Origin: an uncultured Bacilli bacterium
GTDB taxonomy: Bacteria; Bacillota_I; Bacilli_A; RFN20; CAG-826
Assembly: GCA_944342125.1 (NCBI GenBank)
Contig: CALVMF010000012.1
Coordinates: 1 to 21,910, forward strand
Direction: 5' to 3'
DNA: 21,910 bases
The notes beneath the pieces were generated by a model that was not told the DNA's origin, made no database searches, and saw only the letters and a list, made by a program, of their open reading frames with translations. Positions 1-7,958 of this stretch are shown here, one piece after another (the first letter of the stretch is position 1; the number at the start of each line of letters is the position of its first letter). The translations under genes and the position numbers were made by a program.

Positions 1-824
1 TCAACATAAACATTCATGGCTGGATAATCAGTAACGACAGTCATTGTTACTTCATTACTTTTTAAAGTGACTTTGCCAGGAAGTTCATCAAATAAGAAAG
101 TATCATCGATTGTTCCCTTAAAATCATGTTTTTCAATCTTATCCATTCTTGGGTTGAGTTTTGATGATTTTCTGAAATCTAAAACATCACTTACTTCCTT
201 AACTCCATCGATAAGTAAAGTTTTATCGGTTGTAGCAACTTTACTGCAGTTTGCTTTTAAATAATAATCCGAAATATCGTATGAATTAGCAAAATTAAAA
301 TACATATGGTTTGAAAGATTAACAAAAGTTGCTTCACTTGGGGTCGTAGCCTTATGTAAAAGTCTTACAACATCTTTTGTTTTGAAAAATTCATATGTAA
401 CGCTTACTCTAGCCTTTCCTGGGAATCCATTATCATCTTTTTTTGTAGTAATTGAGAAAATTACTGATAATTTTTTAGCGCTTTCTCTAACAGTTGTTTT
501 CCATGTTCTAAAAGAAAGAGAATTTAATCTTCCACCATGTAAAGAATAATCAACTGGTCCTTCAGAGGCTAAATGATATTCGTGACCATCTAAAATTCCA
601 TCTTTTTTTAATCTACCAGCAACTATTCCAAGTGTTTTTCCATAAAATGCTGAAGAATGCATATAATCTTCAATGCTAGCAAGCTCTAAAACAACTGGTT
701 TGTCTTTAAAAGACATTTCATAAACACCAGCTCCATAGCTACATAAGGTGGCTTTTAAATTTAATCCATTATCTACGTGTACTAATTCAATTCCGTTTTC
801 TAAAATTTCAACATTATAGGTCAT
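1..824 (-). CDS. galM: Aldose 1-epimerase (mutarotase), C-terminus cut by window edge
   Basis: The reading frame opens at an ATG (824-822) and stays open for 274 codons to the left edge, so the last 60 or so residues of a usual 330-345 aa protein are missing. Family hallmarks are visible: LHGG with His96, the segment NLSNHMYFN with His173 (the acid and base-binding histidines in the mutarotase family), and an acidic pair near Asp240-241. The catalytic Glu expected near residue 300 lies outside the window. The family interconverts alpha and beta anomers of galactose, glucose or related aldoses in the cytoplasm. A strong GGAGG ribosome site lies at about 832-838 (GCGGAGGAAGTCAATA then ATG). No sugar-utilisation neighbour is visible on this side. 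The exact sugar cannot be told from this part. Confidence 0.88.
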   Translation of the reverse strand, partial: MTYNVEILENGIELVHVDNGLNLKATLCSYGAGVYEMSFKDKPVVLELASIEDYMHSSAFYGKTLGIVAGRLKKDGILDGHEYHLASEGPVDYSLHGGRLNSLSFRTWKTTVRESAKKLSVIFSITTKKDDNGFPGKARVSVTYEFFKTKDVVRLLHKATTPSEATFVNLSNHMYFNFANSYDISDYYLKANCSKVATTDKTLLIDGVKEVSDVLDFRKSSKLNPRMDKIEKHDFKGTIDDTFLFDELPGKVTLKSNEVTMTVVTDYPAMNVYV

Positions 825-854
825 TATTGACTTCCTCCGCTTAAAATCAACTCA

Positions 855-883
855 ATTATAACATTAATAATGTTATAAACTTT
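855..883 (-). promoter_or_regulatory. Promoter and operator-like palindrome of the aldose 1-epimerase gene
   Basis: On the minus strand a perfect TATAAT (855-860) lies about 31 nt upstream of the epimerase ATG. It is overlapped by a perfect inverted repeat: TTATAACATT (856-865), a 3-nt centre, AATGTTATAA (869-878). Any -35 at 17-nt spacing (AAAGTT, 878-883) is poor. A dimeric regulator bound here would cover the -10. Which regulator is unknown. Confidence 0.5.
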
Positions 884-962
884 AGATTATTCTATTAGGA
901 AAATGCGATTTTCTACTTTATTTAAAGTCTAATCATTTAAATTTTCACATACTTTATTTGGT

Positions 963-2159
963 TTATTTTTCTAGTAGCCAATCTTTAATATCAACAACTT
1001 GAATACCTTCATAGCTATATTTAGGATGTCGTGTTCTAGCTATAATCATTTTAGGATACGCATCCTTGATTTTTAGTAATGGTTCATATTCCCTTTTAAA
1101 TGTGTTTTCATCTGAAATATTATCACTTACTTGAATATATATTTTTTCATTGCCTTTAATGGCTATAAAATCGATTTCTTTTTGGTAGAGCTTACCAACA
1201 TAAACATCGTAATCTCTCCTAAGTAACTCAATACATACAATGTTTTCATATGCCCTTCCAAAATCCATATTACGCATGCCAAGAATTGCATAGCGAATAC
1301 TTGTGTCACATAGATAATATTTTTCAAAGGTCTCCAAATATTTTTTACCCCTAATGTCATAACGTTTAACGCTATAAAACAAAAATGCATTGCAAAGATA
1401 TTTAATGTATTTTCCTATAGTCATATGATTCGTAGGAATCGAATTATTGTTTAGCGATGCAGTTATTTTACTTGGTGAAGTTATATTACTGACATTATCC
1501 ATTAAAAACTCACTTAAATGAGATAAGACTTGTGTATCAGGTAAATTGTATTTTTGAACCAAATCCCTGTTAACAATTGTTTCGTAGACCTCTTTTATAT
1601 ATGTTTTTCTATCATTGTCATTTTTATATACATAAGATCCAGACAAGCCGCCATTTATAGTGTAATCATCGAATAATTGGTCGATATTAGTATTTTCACT
1701 ATAATATTCGCAATATTCTTTAAAACTAAATGGAAAAACGTGAAGCTCAATATACCTCCCCGTAAATAAAGTTGCTAAATCATGACTTAATAAAAAAGCA
1801 TTAGATCCAGTGATATAAATATCATATTTCTTTTTTGAATATAAACTGTTTATTGCTAATTCAAAGTTAGGACACAACTGCACTTCATCAACGAACAAAT
1901 AATTTGTTTTATCTTCTAAGTAATGACTTTCTACATATTCATGTAACTTGCGATATTCTTTGATTTCATCAAAAAATAAATCGGTGAAATCAATATAAAT
2001 GATGTTAGCGTTGGCATCGTTTTTTTTAATGTGTTCAATATAAGTTTTCATTAACTCACTCTTACCTGAACGACGGATGCCAGTAATAATTTTTATGTCT
2101 GGTGTTCCTTTTAAATCCAAAAGGCGATTAAGATAAGTTTCTCTAGTAATATATTTCAC
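963..2159 (-). CDS. AAA-family ATPase with DUF4143 C-terminal domain (first paralogue)
   Basis: About 398 aa from a GTG start at 2159. An in-frame ATG six codons upstream (2177) is possible, but GGAGG at 2165-2169 is spaced 5 nt from the GTG and lies inside the longer version, so GTG is preferred; it also gives the usual family beginning (VKYITRETYLNRLL). Walker A is GIRRSGKS (about residues 27-34), Walker B is FVDE (about 89-92), and ITGSNA is the sensor-like segment. The C-terminal DUF4143 region contains EIDFIAIKGNEKIYIQVS, which resembles the PD-(D/E)XK-like core of the family. These ATPases are very common in host-associated anaerobes and their cellular role is unsettled. It is a clear paralogue of the gene just upstream (2397-3686), with the same domain order but only moderate identity. 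It is an accessory gene, next to gene debris. Confidence 0.85.
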   Translation of the reverse strand: MKYITRETYLNRLLDLKGTPDIKIITGIRRSGKSELMKTYIEHIKKNDANANIIYIDFTDLFFDEIKEYRKLHEYVESHYLEDKTNYLFVDEVQLCPNFELAINSLYSKKKYDIYITGSNAFLLSHDLATLFTGRYIELHVFPFSFKEYCEYYSENTNIDQLFDDYTINGGLSGSYVYKNDNDRKTYIKEVYETIVNRDLVQKYNLPDTQVLSHLSEFLMDNVSNITSPSKITASLNNNSIPTNHMTIGKYIKYLCNAFLFYSVKRYDIRGKKYLETFEKYYLCDTSIRYAILGMRNMDFGRAYENIVCIELLRRDYDVYVGKLYQKEIDFIAIKGNEKIYIQVSDNISDENTFKREYEPLLKIKDAYPKMIIARTRHPKYSYEGIQVVDIKDWLLEK

Positions 2160-2171
2160 GATAACCTCCGC

Positions 2172-2221
2172 TTTCAAAACTTTAAAAATTTTTAAGTTTT
2201 GAAACTGATATTATTATAGCA
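2172..2221 (-). promoter_or_regulatory. Promoter plus leader inverted repeat of first ATPase gene
   Basis: On the minus strand an extended -10, TGC then TATAAT (2213-2218), is followed by a perfect inverted repeat: TTTCAAAACTT (2172-2182) and AAGTTTTGAAA (2194-2204). The interior A5T5 can extend the pairing. The expected transcription start is about 2206, so the repeat would be the first thing transcribed and could form a 5' hairpin just before the GGAGG at 2165-2169. It could instead be a DNA operator. Confidence 0.5.
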
Positions 2222-2396
2222 TTTATAATTAAAAGAGAATTTAAAAGTAGGTTAGATTAATTTTCTTTTGATAGTAATGAGTTGAAAAAGGATTATTTTG
2301 CACCTATTGACCACTTCTAATCTTCTCAAAAATCACAGAAATATATACATAAAATCCAGAAAAACTATGCAAAACTCCATTTTTTTATTTAAATTA
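2205..2396. other. Gap between the two ATPase genes
   Basis: Beyond the promoter at its left end, this stretch is AT-rich and holds no convincing ORF. I see no clear GC-stem terminator for the upstream gene (2397-3686), so read-through between the two ATPase genes is possible. Confidence 0.4.
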
Positions 2397-3686
2397 TTAA
2401 AATTCAAGTGATTTTTCATCTAGCAAGAAATCGTATAAACCTAGATGAAGAATGCCATTTTCATCGTTCCATGGTTTCATAAAAGTTTTAGTAATTAATA
2501 TCTTCTTAAAGAAGTCATTCGTCTTCTTTAATGACCTGATTTCTGTATTTAATTTGTCAGAGTCAGAAACATCCAAAGCTGATTGTATATAGCATTTTTT
2601 GCTACCTTTATTAACGACAAAATCAATTTCACATTGTTTTTTGCTTCGATGTCCTTCTTTAGTTTCGATTATTTCCACAACTCCAACATCGACAAAGTAA
2701 CCACGGCTTAAAAGTTCATTGTAAATAATGTTTTCCATGATGTGTGTGTCTTCTAATTGTCTAAAATTTAATCGTGCATTTCTTAAACCGATATCGACAC
2801 AATAATATTTTGAAGGATATTCAAAATACTTTTTTCCTTTTACATCATATCTTTTAGCGTTATTAAAAAGGAAACTTTCACTTAAATATTCTAAATAGTT
2901 AGCAATTGTAAGACTTGAAACCTTAATCTTCTTAAGCGATTTTAAAGTATTAGCAATTTTATTAGCGTTAGTTAAAGAACCAATAGATGAGCAAAGCTCG
3001 TCAGTCAATTCACTTAACACATCAGGAAACTCGATATTATATCTTTCTAAAATATCCTTGAAATATACTTCGGTGAAAAGATTTTTAAGATAATTAGCTT
3101 TTTCTTCGTCGCTATTTTTGCTTAAGATAACAGGCATTCCGCCATATAATGCATAATCTTCAAAAGCAGAAAAGCGTTCGCCTCCAACAAAATCATAATA
3201 TTCTTTAAAAGTTAGAGGATATATCTTAACTTCATCGCCTCTACCACGAAAAGCTGTCAATACATCTTTAGTTAGCATTTTAGAATTAGACCCAGTCACA
3301 TAAATATCTACATTGCGAAGTCTCATTAAGCCATTTAATACATTATAAAGCATGATTTCATCGGTATTTTTAAGTTCCTTATTTGTGATAGCGTATCGAA
3401 CTTCATCAATCAAAATATAATACATATTAGAGTCGATAATCTTTTCTCTAATATACTTTGATAGTTTTATAGGGTCACGATATTCTATATATTTGTCATC
3501 ATCTAAAGGTATGGTAATAATATGTTCTTTATCAATACCACTTTTTAGTAAATAATCACAAAAAAGATTAAACAAAAGAAAGCTCTTGCCACATCCTTTA
3601 ATTCCTGTTATTACTTTAATTAAACCATTTTCTTTCTTGTTAATGATTTTTTGAAGATATTTGTCGCGTTTAATATCATTAGACAT
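2397..3686 (-). CDS. AAA-family ATPase with DUF4143 C-terminal domain (second paralogue)
   Basis: 429 aa. Walker A is GIKGCGKSFLLF near residues 28-39, Walker B is ILIDE near residue 94, the sensor-like segment is YVTGSNSKML, and the C-terminal DUF4143 core is QCEIDFVVNKGSKKCYIQS. Start ATG (3686-3684) has a GAGG site 7 nt upstream (TGAGGTATTTAT). The same family as 963-2159, but the sequences differ enough that this looks like two independent family members rather than a recent duplication. Function is unknown; the family has been discussed in connection with mobile and defence-like gene content, which is not demonstrable here. Upstream lie two inverted repeats with the core AAAACTT, of which the nearer falls between the -10 and the ribosome site, as in the first paralogue. 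Confidence 0.85.
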   Translation of the reverse strand: MSNDIKRDKYLQKIINKKENGLIKVITGIKGCGKSFLLFNLFCDYLLKSGIDKEHIITIPLDDDKYIEYRDPIKLSKYIREKIIDSNMYYILIDEVRYAITNKELKNTDEIMLYNVLNGLMRLRNVDIYVTGSNSKMLTKDVLTAFRGRGDEVKIYPLTFKEYYDFVGGERFSAFEDYALYGGMPVILSKNSDEEKANYLKNLFTEVYFKDILERYNIEFPDVLSELTDELCSSIGSLTNANKIANTLKSLKKIKVSSLTIANYLEYLSESFLFNNAKRYDVKGKKYFEYPSKYYCVDIGLRNARLNFRQLEDTHIMENIIYNELLSRGYFVDVGVVEIIETKEGHRSKKQCEIDFVVNKGSKKCYIQSALDVSDSDKLNTEIRSLKKTNDFFKKILITKTFMKPWNDENGILHLGLYDFLLDEKSLEF

Positions 3687-3699
3687 ATAAATACCTCAC

Positions 3700-3733
3700 T
3701 TAAAACTTACGGGTATATTACCCTAACTTTTAA
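3700..3733 (-). promoter_or_regulatory. Inverted repeat in the leader of the second ATPase gene
   Basis: Arms TTAAAACTTACGGGTA (3700-3715) and TACCCTAACTTTTAA (3719-3733) pair with one mismatch and one bulge around a 3-nt centre. On the minus strand TATACT (3737-3742) is a reasonable -10, placing the transcription start near 3730 and the repeat at the 5' end of the mRNA, just before the ribosome site. Confidence 0.5.
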
Positions 3734-3771
3734 TTAAGTATATCACGGCCTATCAAATAAATAAAATAATA

Positions 3772-3808
3772 CTTAAAACTTGGGGTTAACATTACCCTAA
3801 GTTTTAAG
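3772..3808. repeat. Second, near-perfect copy of the ATPase inverted repeat
   Basis: CTTAAAACTTGGGGTTA (3772-3788) and TACCCTAAGTTTTAAG (3793-3808). The half-site CTTAAAACTT-(A/G)GGGT is shared with the repeat at 3700-3733. It lies about 30 bp upstream of the presumed -10, so the two copies bracket the promoter, as paired operators often do. Confidence 0.5.
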
Positions 3809-4090
3809 GCTACTTCTCTATATGATACTTTTCTAATTAGTTGAATTAGCAATTTGTACCATAAAATGGATAAAAATTGCTGTCTACTAGCTTTAAAATC
3901 AAAGCCAAGTTGTTATTCGAACTCCTTATCTATATTATCATTTCTGGTATTTATCCTTAAAAATATAGCAATTTTGGCTTGTTTCATCTATATTATCCAT
4001 ATCTTATTTTGTTTATCATATTTTTTGTTGAAAAAATCGTTGCAACTGTTATGTTTAGAATAGTTCCTAGAGGCTGATCAAATCAACATT
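3809..4090. other. Non-coding stretch, probably decayed sequence
   Basis: No supported gene. A 69-codon frame (3854-4063, +) starts with TTG, has no ribosome site and is low-complexity hydrophobic, so I do not call it. The minus strand has two near-copies of GATAATATAGAT (about 3930 and 3985) separated by short broken frames. This is consistent with gene decay, but nothing is recognisable. Confidence 0.4.
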
Positions 4091-4456
4091 TTGATATCTA
4101 TTCACGTTTATAGACTACTAATTGTTGTTGGAAATTTATTATGCCGTTTATTGTGTGACCTATCATCTATATCTATAAATTACATCAACGAAAACAACTA
4201 CTTCACTATAGAATTTTCAAGAATAGATAGAAATATTATGCCAGATAGTGACACAATAAACGGCACAATAACCGATTTAGAAAACAGCATTTTAAAAGAA
4301 ATGAAATCTAACAAAAATATTACAGTAAAAGAATTATCGATCGTAACCAACAAATCTATCAGAAGCATCAATAGAGCTATTCTATCTTTAAAAAATAAAA
4401 AAATAATCGAAAGAGTTGGACCTAATAAAACAGGATATTGGAAAACATTGATATAG
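4091..4456 (+). pseudogene. C-terminal remnant of an AlbA_2/Schlafen-like ATP-binding or transcriptional regulator protein
   Basis: A 121-codon open frame whose only candidate start is an unsupported TTG. The first half is not recognisable. From about residue 37 it reads NNYFTIEFSRI and then a linker. From about residue 63 it has a winged helix (ITVKELSIVTNKSIRSINRA), followed by IIERVGPNKTGYWKTL. That ending is the standard C-terminus of AlbA_2/'divergent AAA' putative transcriptional regulators (also seen in RecG-like proteins). The usual N-terminal AlbA_2 and middle domains are absent upstream, so this is best read as a truncated remnant. It is the only coding-like piece on the plus strand in the island. 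Confidence 0.6.
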
Positions 4457-4484
4457 ATTTACTATAGTTTGATTTCTAATATTG

Positions 4485-4592
4485 TTATGCAACTTTGATA
4501 CCAGATGGAATCTTTGACCCATAGATCTTGATATGACTACCAAAATTCTGTTTCAAAGCTTCGACTGTGCTTTTTGACGACCTCCGAGCCGA
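4485..4592 (-). pseudogene. Fragment of a ParA-like partition ATPase
   Basis: A 35-codon open stretch on the minus strand between guaA and the winged-helix remnant contains STVEALKQNFGSHIKIYGSK and then IPSGIKVA before TAA. This resembles the late part of ParA/Soj ATPases of plasmids and integrative elements (alternating hydrophobics, then IPxxIKVAEA just before the C-terminus). There is no start codon, and no P-loop or other part of the protein nearby. It is probably a scrap of a mobile-element gene left beside guaA. A database search with these 35 residues would settle it. Confidence 0.4.
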
Positions 4593-4598
4593 ATATTA

Positions 4599-6128
4599 CT
4601 ATTCAAATTCAATCGTGGAAGGTGGTTTTGAGGTTATATCGTAAACAACCTTATTAACAAAAGGAACTTCATTAACAATTCGAGAACTGATTTTCTCTAA
4701 AACATCAAAAGGAATTCTATAAAATTTAGCAGTCATTCCATCAATTGAGTTAACTGCTCTTATTGCAATAGTATAAAAATATGTCCTATTGTCACCCATA
4801 ACACCGACAGTTTTTGTGTTTAATAAAACAGCAAAATATTGCCATATATCTTTATTTAAACCAGCTTTTTCTATCTCTTCATGTAAAATTACATCAGCTT
4901 TTCTGACAATTTTAAGCTTCTTTTTTGTGACTGAGCCGATAATTCTAATCGACAAACCAGGCCCAGGGAATGGTTGGCGCGATACAAAAGCTTCATCAAG
5001 ACCTAATTTACGGCCTAATTCACGAACTTCATCTTTATAAAGCTCATTAAGTGGTTCTAAAAGTTTAAATCCAAGTTCTTTTGGAAGTCCGCCTACATTG
5101 TGATGAGATTTAATAACTTTTGAGTTTCCGCCTTTTCCACTTTCAACAATATCAGTATATAAAGTGCCTTGTGCTAAAAAAGAAATGTCATCTAACTTTT
5201 TAGCTTCTTCTTTAAATACATCTACAAATAATTTACCAACTATTTTTCTTTTCTTTTCAGGAACAGTGACACCTTTTAATTCTTTTAAAAATAAGTGACT
5301 TGCGTCTTTATAGTAAACCTTGATTCCAAGTTTGTTTTTAAAAGAATCAAGAACTAAGTTCTCTTCGTTTTCTCTTAATAATCCGTGATTTATAAAAAGT
5401 GGATATAGTTGATCTCCGATTGCTTTATGTATCAAAACTGCACAAACTGAAGAATCAACACCTCCACTAATTCCTAGTAAAACTTTCTCGTTTCTAACAA
5501 TTTGCTTAATCTCTTTAACTTTATCTTCAATCCAATTATCTATGCTCCGATTTTTAGAAACTCCGCAAATCTTGAATAAAAAGTTAGAAATAATTCTTTC
5601 TCCTTCAACCGTATCTCTAACTTCTGGATGGAATTGAAGAGCAAAAATATTCTTTTCACGATTTTCCATGCCAGCAAACTTACATTGTTGAGATGAACAA
5701 ATTCCTCTAAATCCATCAGGCAAATTAGTAACTGTATCTGAATGTGACATGAAAACTTGAGAAAGATTATTCACACCTTCTAATAAGTTTGATGAATTAT
5801 CAAAATTAACCTCGATATTTCCGTATTCCTTAACTACATTTTCTTCAACCTTGCCCCCAAAATAGGAAGCCAAAGCTTGCATACCATAGCAAACACCTAA
5901 AATAGGTACATTAAAATTAAAGATTTGAGGATTAATTCTTGGTGATTTCGCATCGTTAATAGAATTAGGACCACCAGAAAGGATAATTCCTTTAACTTCG
6001 TTTTTATCTAAAGTCGATAAATCATTTTTATTGTCGATTAAATAAGAATAAACGCCTAAATCTCTTACTCTTCTAACTAAAAGTTGATTATATTGAGATC
6101 CATAATCAATAACAATAATCTTGTCCAT
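4599..6128 (-). CDS. guaA: GMP synthase (glutamine-hydrolysing)
   Basis: 509 aa, normal length. Converts XMP, ATP and glutamine to GMP, the last step of guanine nucleotide synthesis. The N-terminal class I glutamine amidotransferase has Cys80 in GVCYGMQ with His167 and Glu169 in FHPEV. The ATP-pyrophosphatase P-loop SGGVDSS is at 221-227, and the C-terminal dimerisation domain ends STIEFE. Both domains are intact and fused in the usual bacterial way. The start has no Shine-Dalgarno: TTTTTCTTTTTAAAGC precedes ATG. It is 23 bp downstream of the PfkB kinase gene, with a terminator-like hairpin in between (6141-6171), so its expression may be partly separate from the upstream genes. No purine riboswitch is present directly upstream. 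Confidence 0.97.
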   Translation of the reverse strand: MDKIIVIDYGSQYNQLLVRRVRDLGVYSYLIDNKNDLSTLDKNEVKGIILSGGPNSINDAKSPRINPQIFNFNVPILGVCYGMQALASYFGGKVEENVVKEYGNIEVNFDNSSNLLEGVNNLSQVFMSHSDTVTNLPDGFRGICSSQQCKFAGMENREKNIFALQFHPEVRDTVEGERIISNFLFKICGVSKNRSIDNWIEDKVKEIKQIVRNEKVLLGISGGVDSSVCAVLIHKAIGDQLYPLFINHGLLRENEENLVLDSFKNKLGIKVYYKDASHLFLKELKGVTVPEKKRKIVGKLFVDVFKEEAKKLDDISFLAQGTLYTDIVESGKGGNSKVIKSHHNVGGLPKELGFKLLEPLNELYKDEVRELGRKLGLDEAFVSRQPFPGPGLSIRIIGSVTKKKLKIVRKADVILHEEIEKAGLNKDIWQYFAVLLNTKTVGVMGDNRTYFYTIAIRAVNSIDGMTAKFYRIPFDVLEKISSRIVNEVPFVNKVVYDITSKPPSTIEFE

Positions 6129-6134
6129 GCTTTA

Positions 6135-6171
6135 AAAAGAAAAAATATAAGCTAGTTATGCTTATATTTTT
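6135..6171 (-). terminator. Terminator-like hairpin between the PfkB kinase and guaA
   Basis: Perfect 12-bp stem AAAAATATAAGC / GCTTATATTTTT (6141-6152 and 6160-6171) with a 7-nt loop, followed on the minus strand by TCTTTTT. The kinase stop codon TAG (6152-6154) lies inside the hairpin. The stem is AT-rich, so it is probably leaky. A weak guaA promoter could overlap it (TTGAAA at 6169-6174). Confidence 0.55.
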
Positions 6172-7042
6172 CAATCTCCTTAGATGTTGCACCATGACTC
6201 ATAAGAGTTAGTCTTGAGAGTTCGTTTCCAAAAGCGACAGCTTCTTTTAACTTTTTACCTCTTAAAAAATAATCAATTACGCCACTAGTTAAAGCATCTC
6301 CACAACCAGTTGTGTTTATAAAATCTTTAACTTCTTCAACCTTTACTAAGTCAACACGACGATAATTTTCGCCAAAATAAATATCGTGAGCGCCATGAGA
6401 AACTACAACATTTTTAACTCCGCGTGCTAAAAGACCACTAACAAGGTCTTTTTCCATCAAATCAATTCCCATAAGCATTCTAGCTTCATGAATATTGCAC
6501 TTAATGAGATATATTTTGTCTAGATAGTTTTTAAATTTAATAACTTTAGTTGGTGAAATCGCTTCGACAATATATTTTTTATTTGGATATGTTTTAAAAA
6601 GATAGTCGATCGTGTCAGGAAGAATATTAGCATCTAAAATTATATATTCATGAGAATTAAGTAAATCTTTTTGCGATTCTAAAAAGGTCGAATTTAAATC
6701 TTTGACGATTCTATTGTCACAAATTCCATCGACCATATCGTGATTAGAATCATTAATTGCAACATAACTGCCTGTTGGATATTCGCTTTTAGGAGTAATT
6801 ACGTTAACGCCAAGTTCAATCAGCTGATTTTTCATGGCTTTTCCATTAGCGTCTTCTCCGATTGCCGTAATAAAATCAACTTTATTGCCAAGTCTAGTAA
6901 GATTTTCTGCAATGTTTCTCATTACGCCTCCAAAGGAAACGCTCACTTCACCAATATTTGAAACACGTCTTTGAAGTTTTTCTTTACTTGTAGCAATGTA
7001 ATCGATGTTGCTACCACCAATTAGCAATAAAGTTTTATCCAT
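6152..7042 (-). CDS. psuK: PfkB-family sugar kinase, probable pseudouridine kinase
   Basis: 296 aa. Ribokinase fold: substrate loop FGGVMRNIAENLTRLG near residues 37-52, and the C-terminal anion-hole/catalytic motif NTTGCGDALTSG, where the catalytic Asp of GCGD is kept and the usual first Asp (DTTGAGD) is Asn. GG(V/A)xRNIAENLxRLG is characteristic of pseudouridine kinases. The next gene upstream is psuG, 12 nt away, which is the usual psuK-psuG pair: the kinase makes pseudouridine 5'-phosphate and PsuG splits it. The ribosome site is weak (AGGCGGACATAAAA before ATG). Another PfkB nucleoside or sugar kinase cannot be excluded from sequence alone, but the context argues for PsuK. Confidence 0.82.
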   Translation of the reverse strand: MDKTLLLIGGSNIDYIATSKEKLQRRVSNIGEVSVSFGGVMRNIAENLTRLGNKVDFITAIGEDANGKAMKNQLIELGVNVITPKSEYPTGSYVAINDSNHDMVDGICDNRIVKDLNSTFLESQKDLLNSHEYIILDANILPDTIDYLFKTYPNKKYIVEAISPTKVIKFKNYLDKIYLIKCNIHEARMLMGIDLMEKDLVSGLLARGVKNVVVSHGAHDIYFGENYRRVDLVKVEEVKDFINTTGCGDALTSGVIDYFLRGKKLKEAVAFGNELSRLTLMSHGATSKEIEKYKHN

Positions 7043-7054
7043 TTTTATGTCCGC

Positions 7055-7957
7055 CTACTTTAATTTAACATATTCTCTAGCGATTTGGGCGCCGAGTTTA
7101 GCATTATTTAAAATTAAATGAATATTAGCTTCTAAGCTCTTTCCACCAGTTAATTGAACAATTTTTGAAAGAAGATATGGCGTTTCATCTTTTCCTTTTA
7201 CGCCAGCTTTTTCCATTTCTTCAATTGCTTTATCAATTTCAGCGTTAATATATTTTGGATCCATCGAGTATTCTTCAGGGATTGGATTAGTAATTAAAAC
7301 CCCTCCATTTAACTTATATTCACGCTTTGCTTTTACAATTTTTGCTATATCAAGTGGAGTTTTTGCGTTAAAATCGACTTTTAAATCGCTTGTTCTTGTG
7401 AAAAAGGCAGGTAAACAATCGGTGTTATAACCAATTACTGGAACGCCCTTGGTTTCAAGATATTCCATAGTTAGATTTAAATCTAAAATAGCTTTTGGTC
7501 CTGCACAAATTACTGAAACATTAGTTTTTCCAAGCTCATCTAAATCGGCACTTATATCAAAAGTTTGTTGTGCTTTTCTATGAACGCCACCAATTCCGCC
7601 AGTGACAAAAAATTCAATTCCCGCAAGTTCAGCAAGAATCATAGTTGCGCTAACGGTTGTTGCGCCCCATTTCTTTTCAGCGCAAATTATAGGTAAATCT
7701 CTACGAGATACCTTTTCAATTCCTTTTTTCTTACCAAAAGCTTCGATTTCTTCAGGTGACATACCAATAATTGGTTCACCATCAATAATTCCTATCGTTG
7801 CTGGAACAGCACCATTTTCTTCAATCATTCTTTCAACAGCCATTGCACACTCAACGTTTTGTGGATAAGGCATACCATGAGAAATAATTGTTGTTTCTAG
7901 AGCAATTACAGGTTCTCCGTTTTTTAATGCTTTTTGTACTTTTTCACTAATTTTCAT
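7055..7957 (-). CDS. psuG: Pseudouridine-5'-phosphate glycosidase
   Basis: 300 aa, standard length. Cleaves the C-C glycosidic bond of pseudouridine 5'-phosphate, reversibly, giving uracil and ribose 5-phosphate. Conserved segments are visible: IALETTIISHGMPYPQN near the N-terminus, GGIGGVHR, the metal-site segment DISADL, and CAGPKAILDL with the expected Schiff-base lysine, then the C-terminal GGKSLEANIHLI. The ATG lies one base after the TAG of the thioesterase gene (TAG-T-ATG), and the ribosome site AAGGGGAG overlaps the end of that gene, suggesting translational coupling. It continues into the PfkB kinase after 12 nt. Confidence 0.96.
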   Translation of the reverse strand: MKISEKVQKALKNGEPVIALETTIISHGMPYPQNVECAMAVERMIEENGAVPATIGIIDGEPIIGMSPEEIEAFGKKKGIEKVSRRDLPIICAEKKWGATTVSATMILAELAGIEFFVTGGIGGVHRKAQQTFDISADLDELGKTNVSVICAGPKAILDLNLTMEYLETKGVPVIGYNTDCLPAFFTRTSDLKVDFNAKTPLDIAKIVKAKREYKLNGGVLITNPIPEEYSMDPKYINAEIDKAIEEMEKAGVKGKDETPYLLSKIVQLTGGKSLEANIHLILNNAKLGAQIAREYVKLK

Positions 7958-7958
7958 A

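Noticed and set aside
67..264. 65-codon plus-strand ORF
   Set aside because: Antisense shadow inside the aldose 1-epimerase gene, which has clear family motifs.
3854..4063. 69-codon hydrophobic ORF on the plus strand
   Set aside because: TTG start, no ribosome site, low-complexity, no recognisable family; probably an artefact of AT-rich decayed sequence.
6129..6200. Purine riboswitch upstream of guaA
   Set aside because: Only 23 bp separate guaA from the kinase gene; the hairpin there has a simple terminator shape and none of the conserved purine-aptamer loops.
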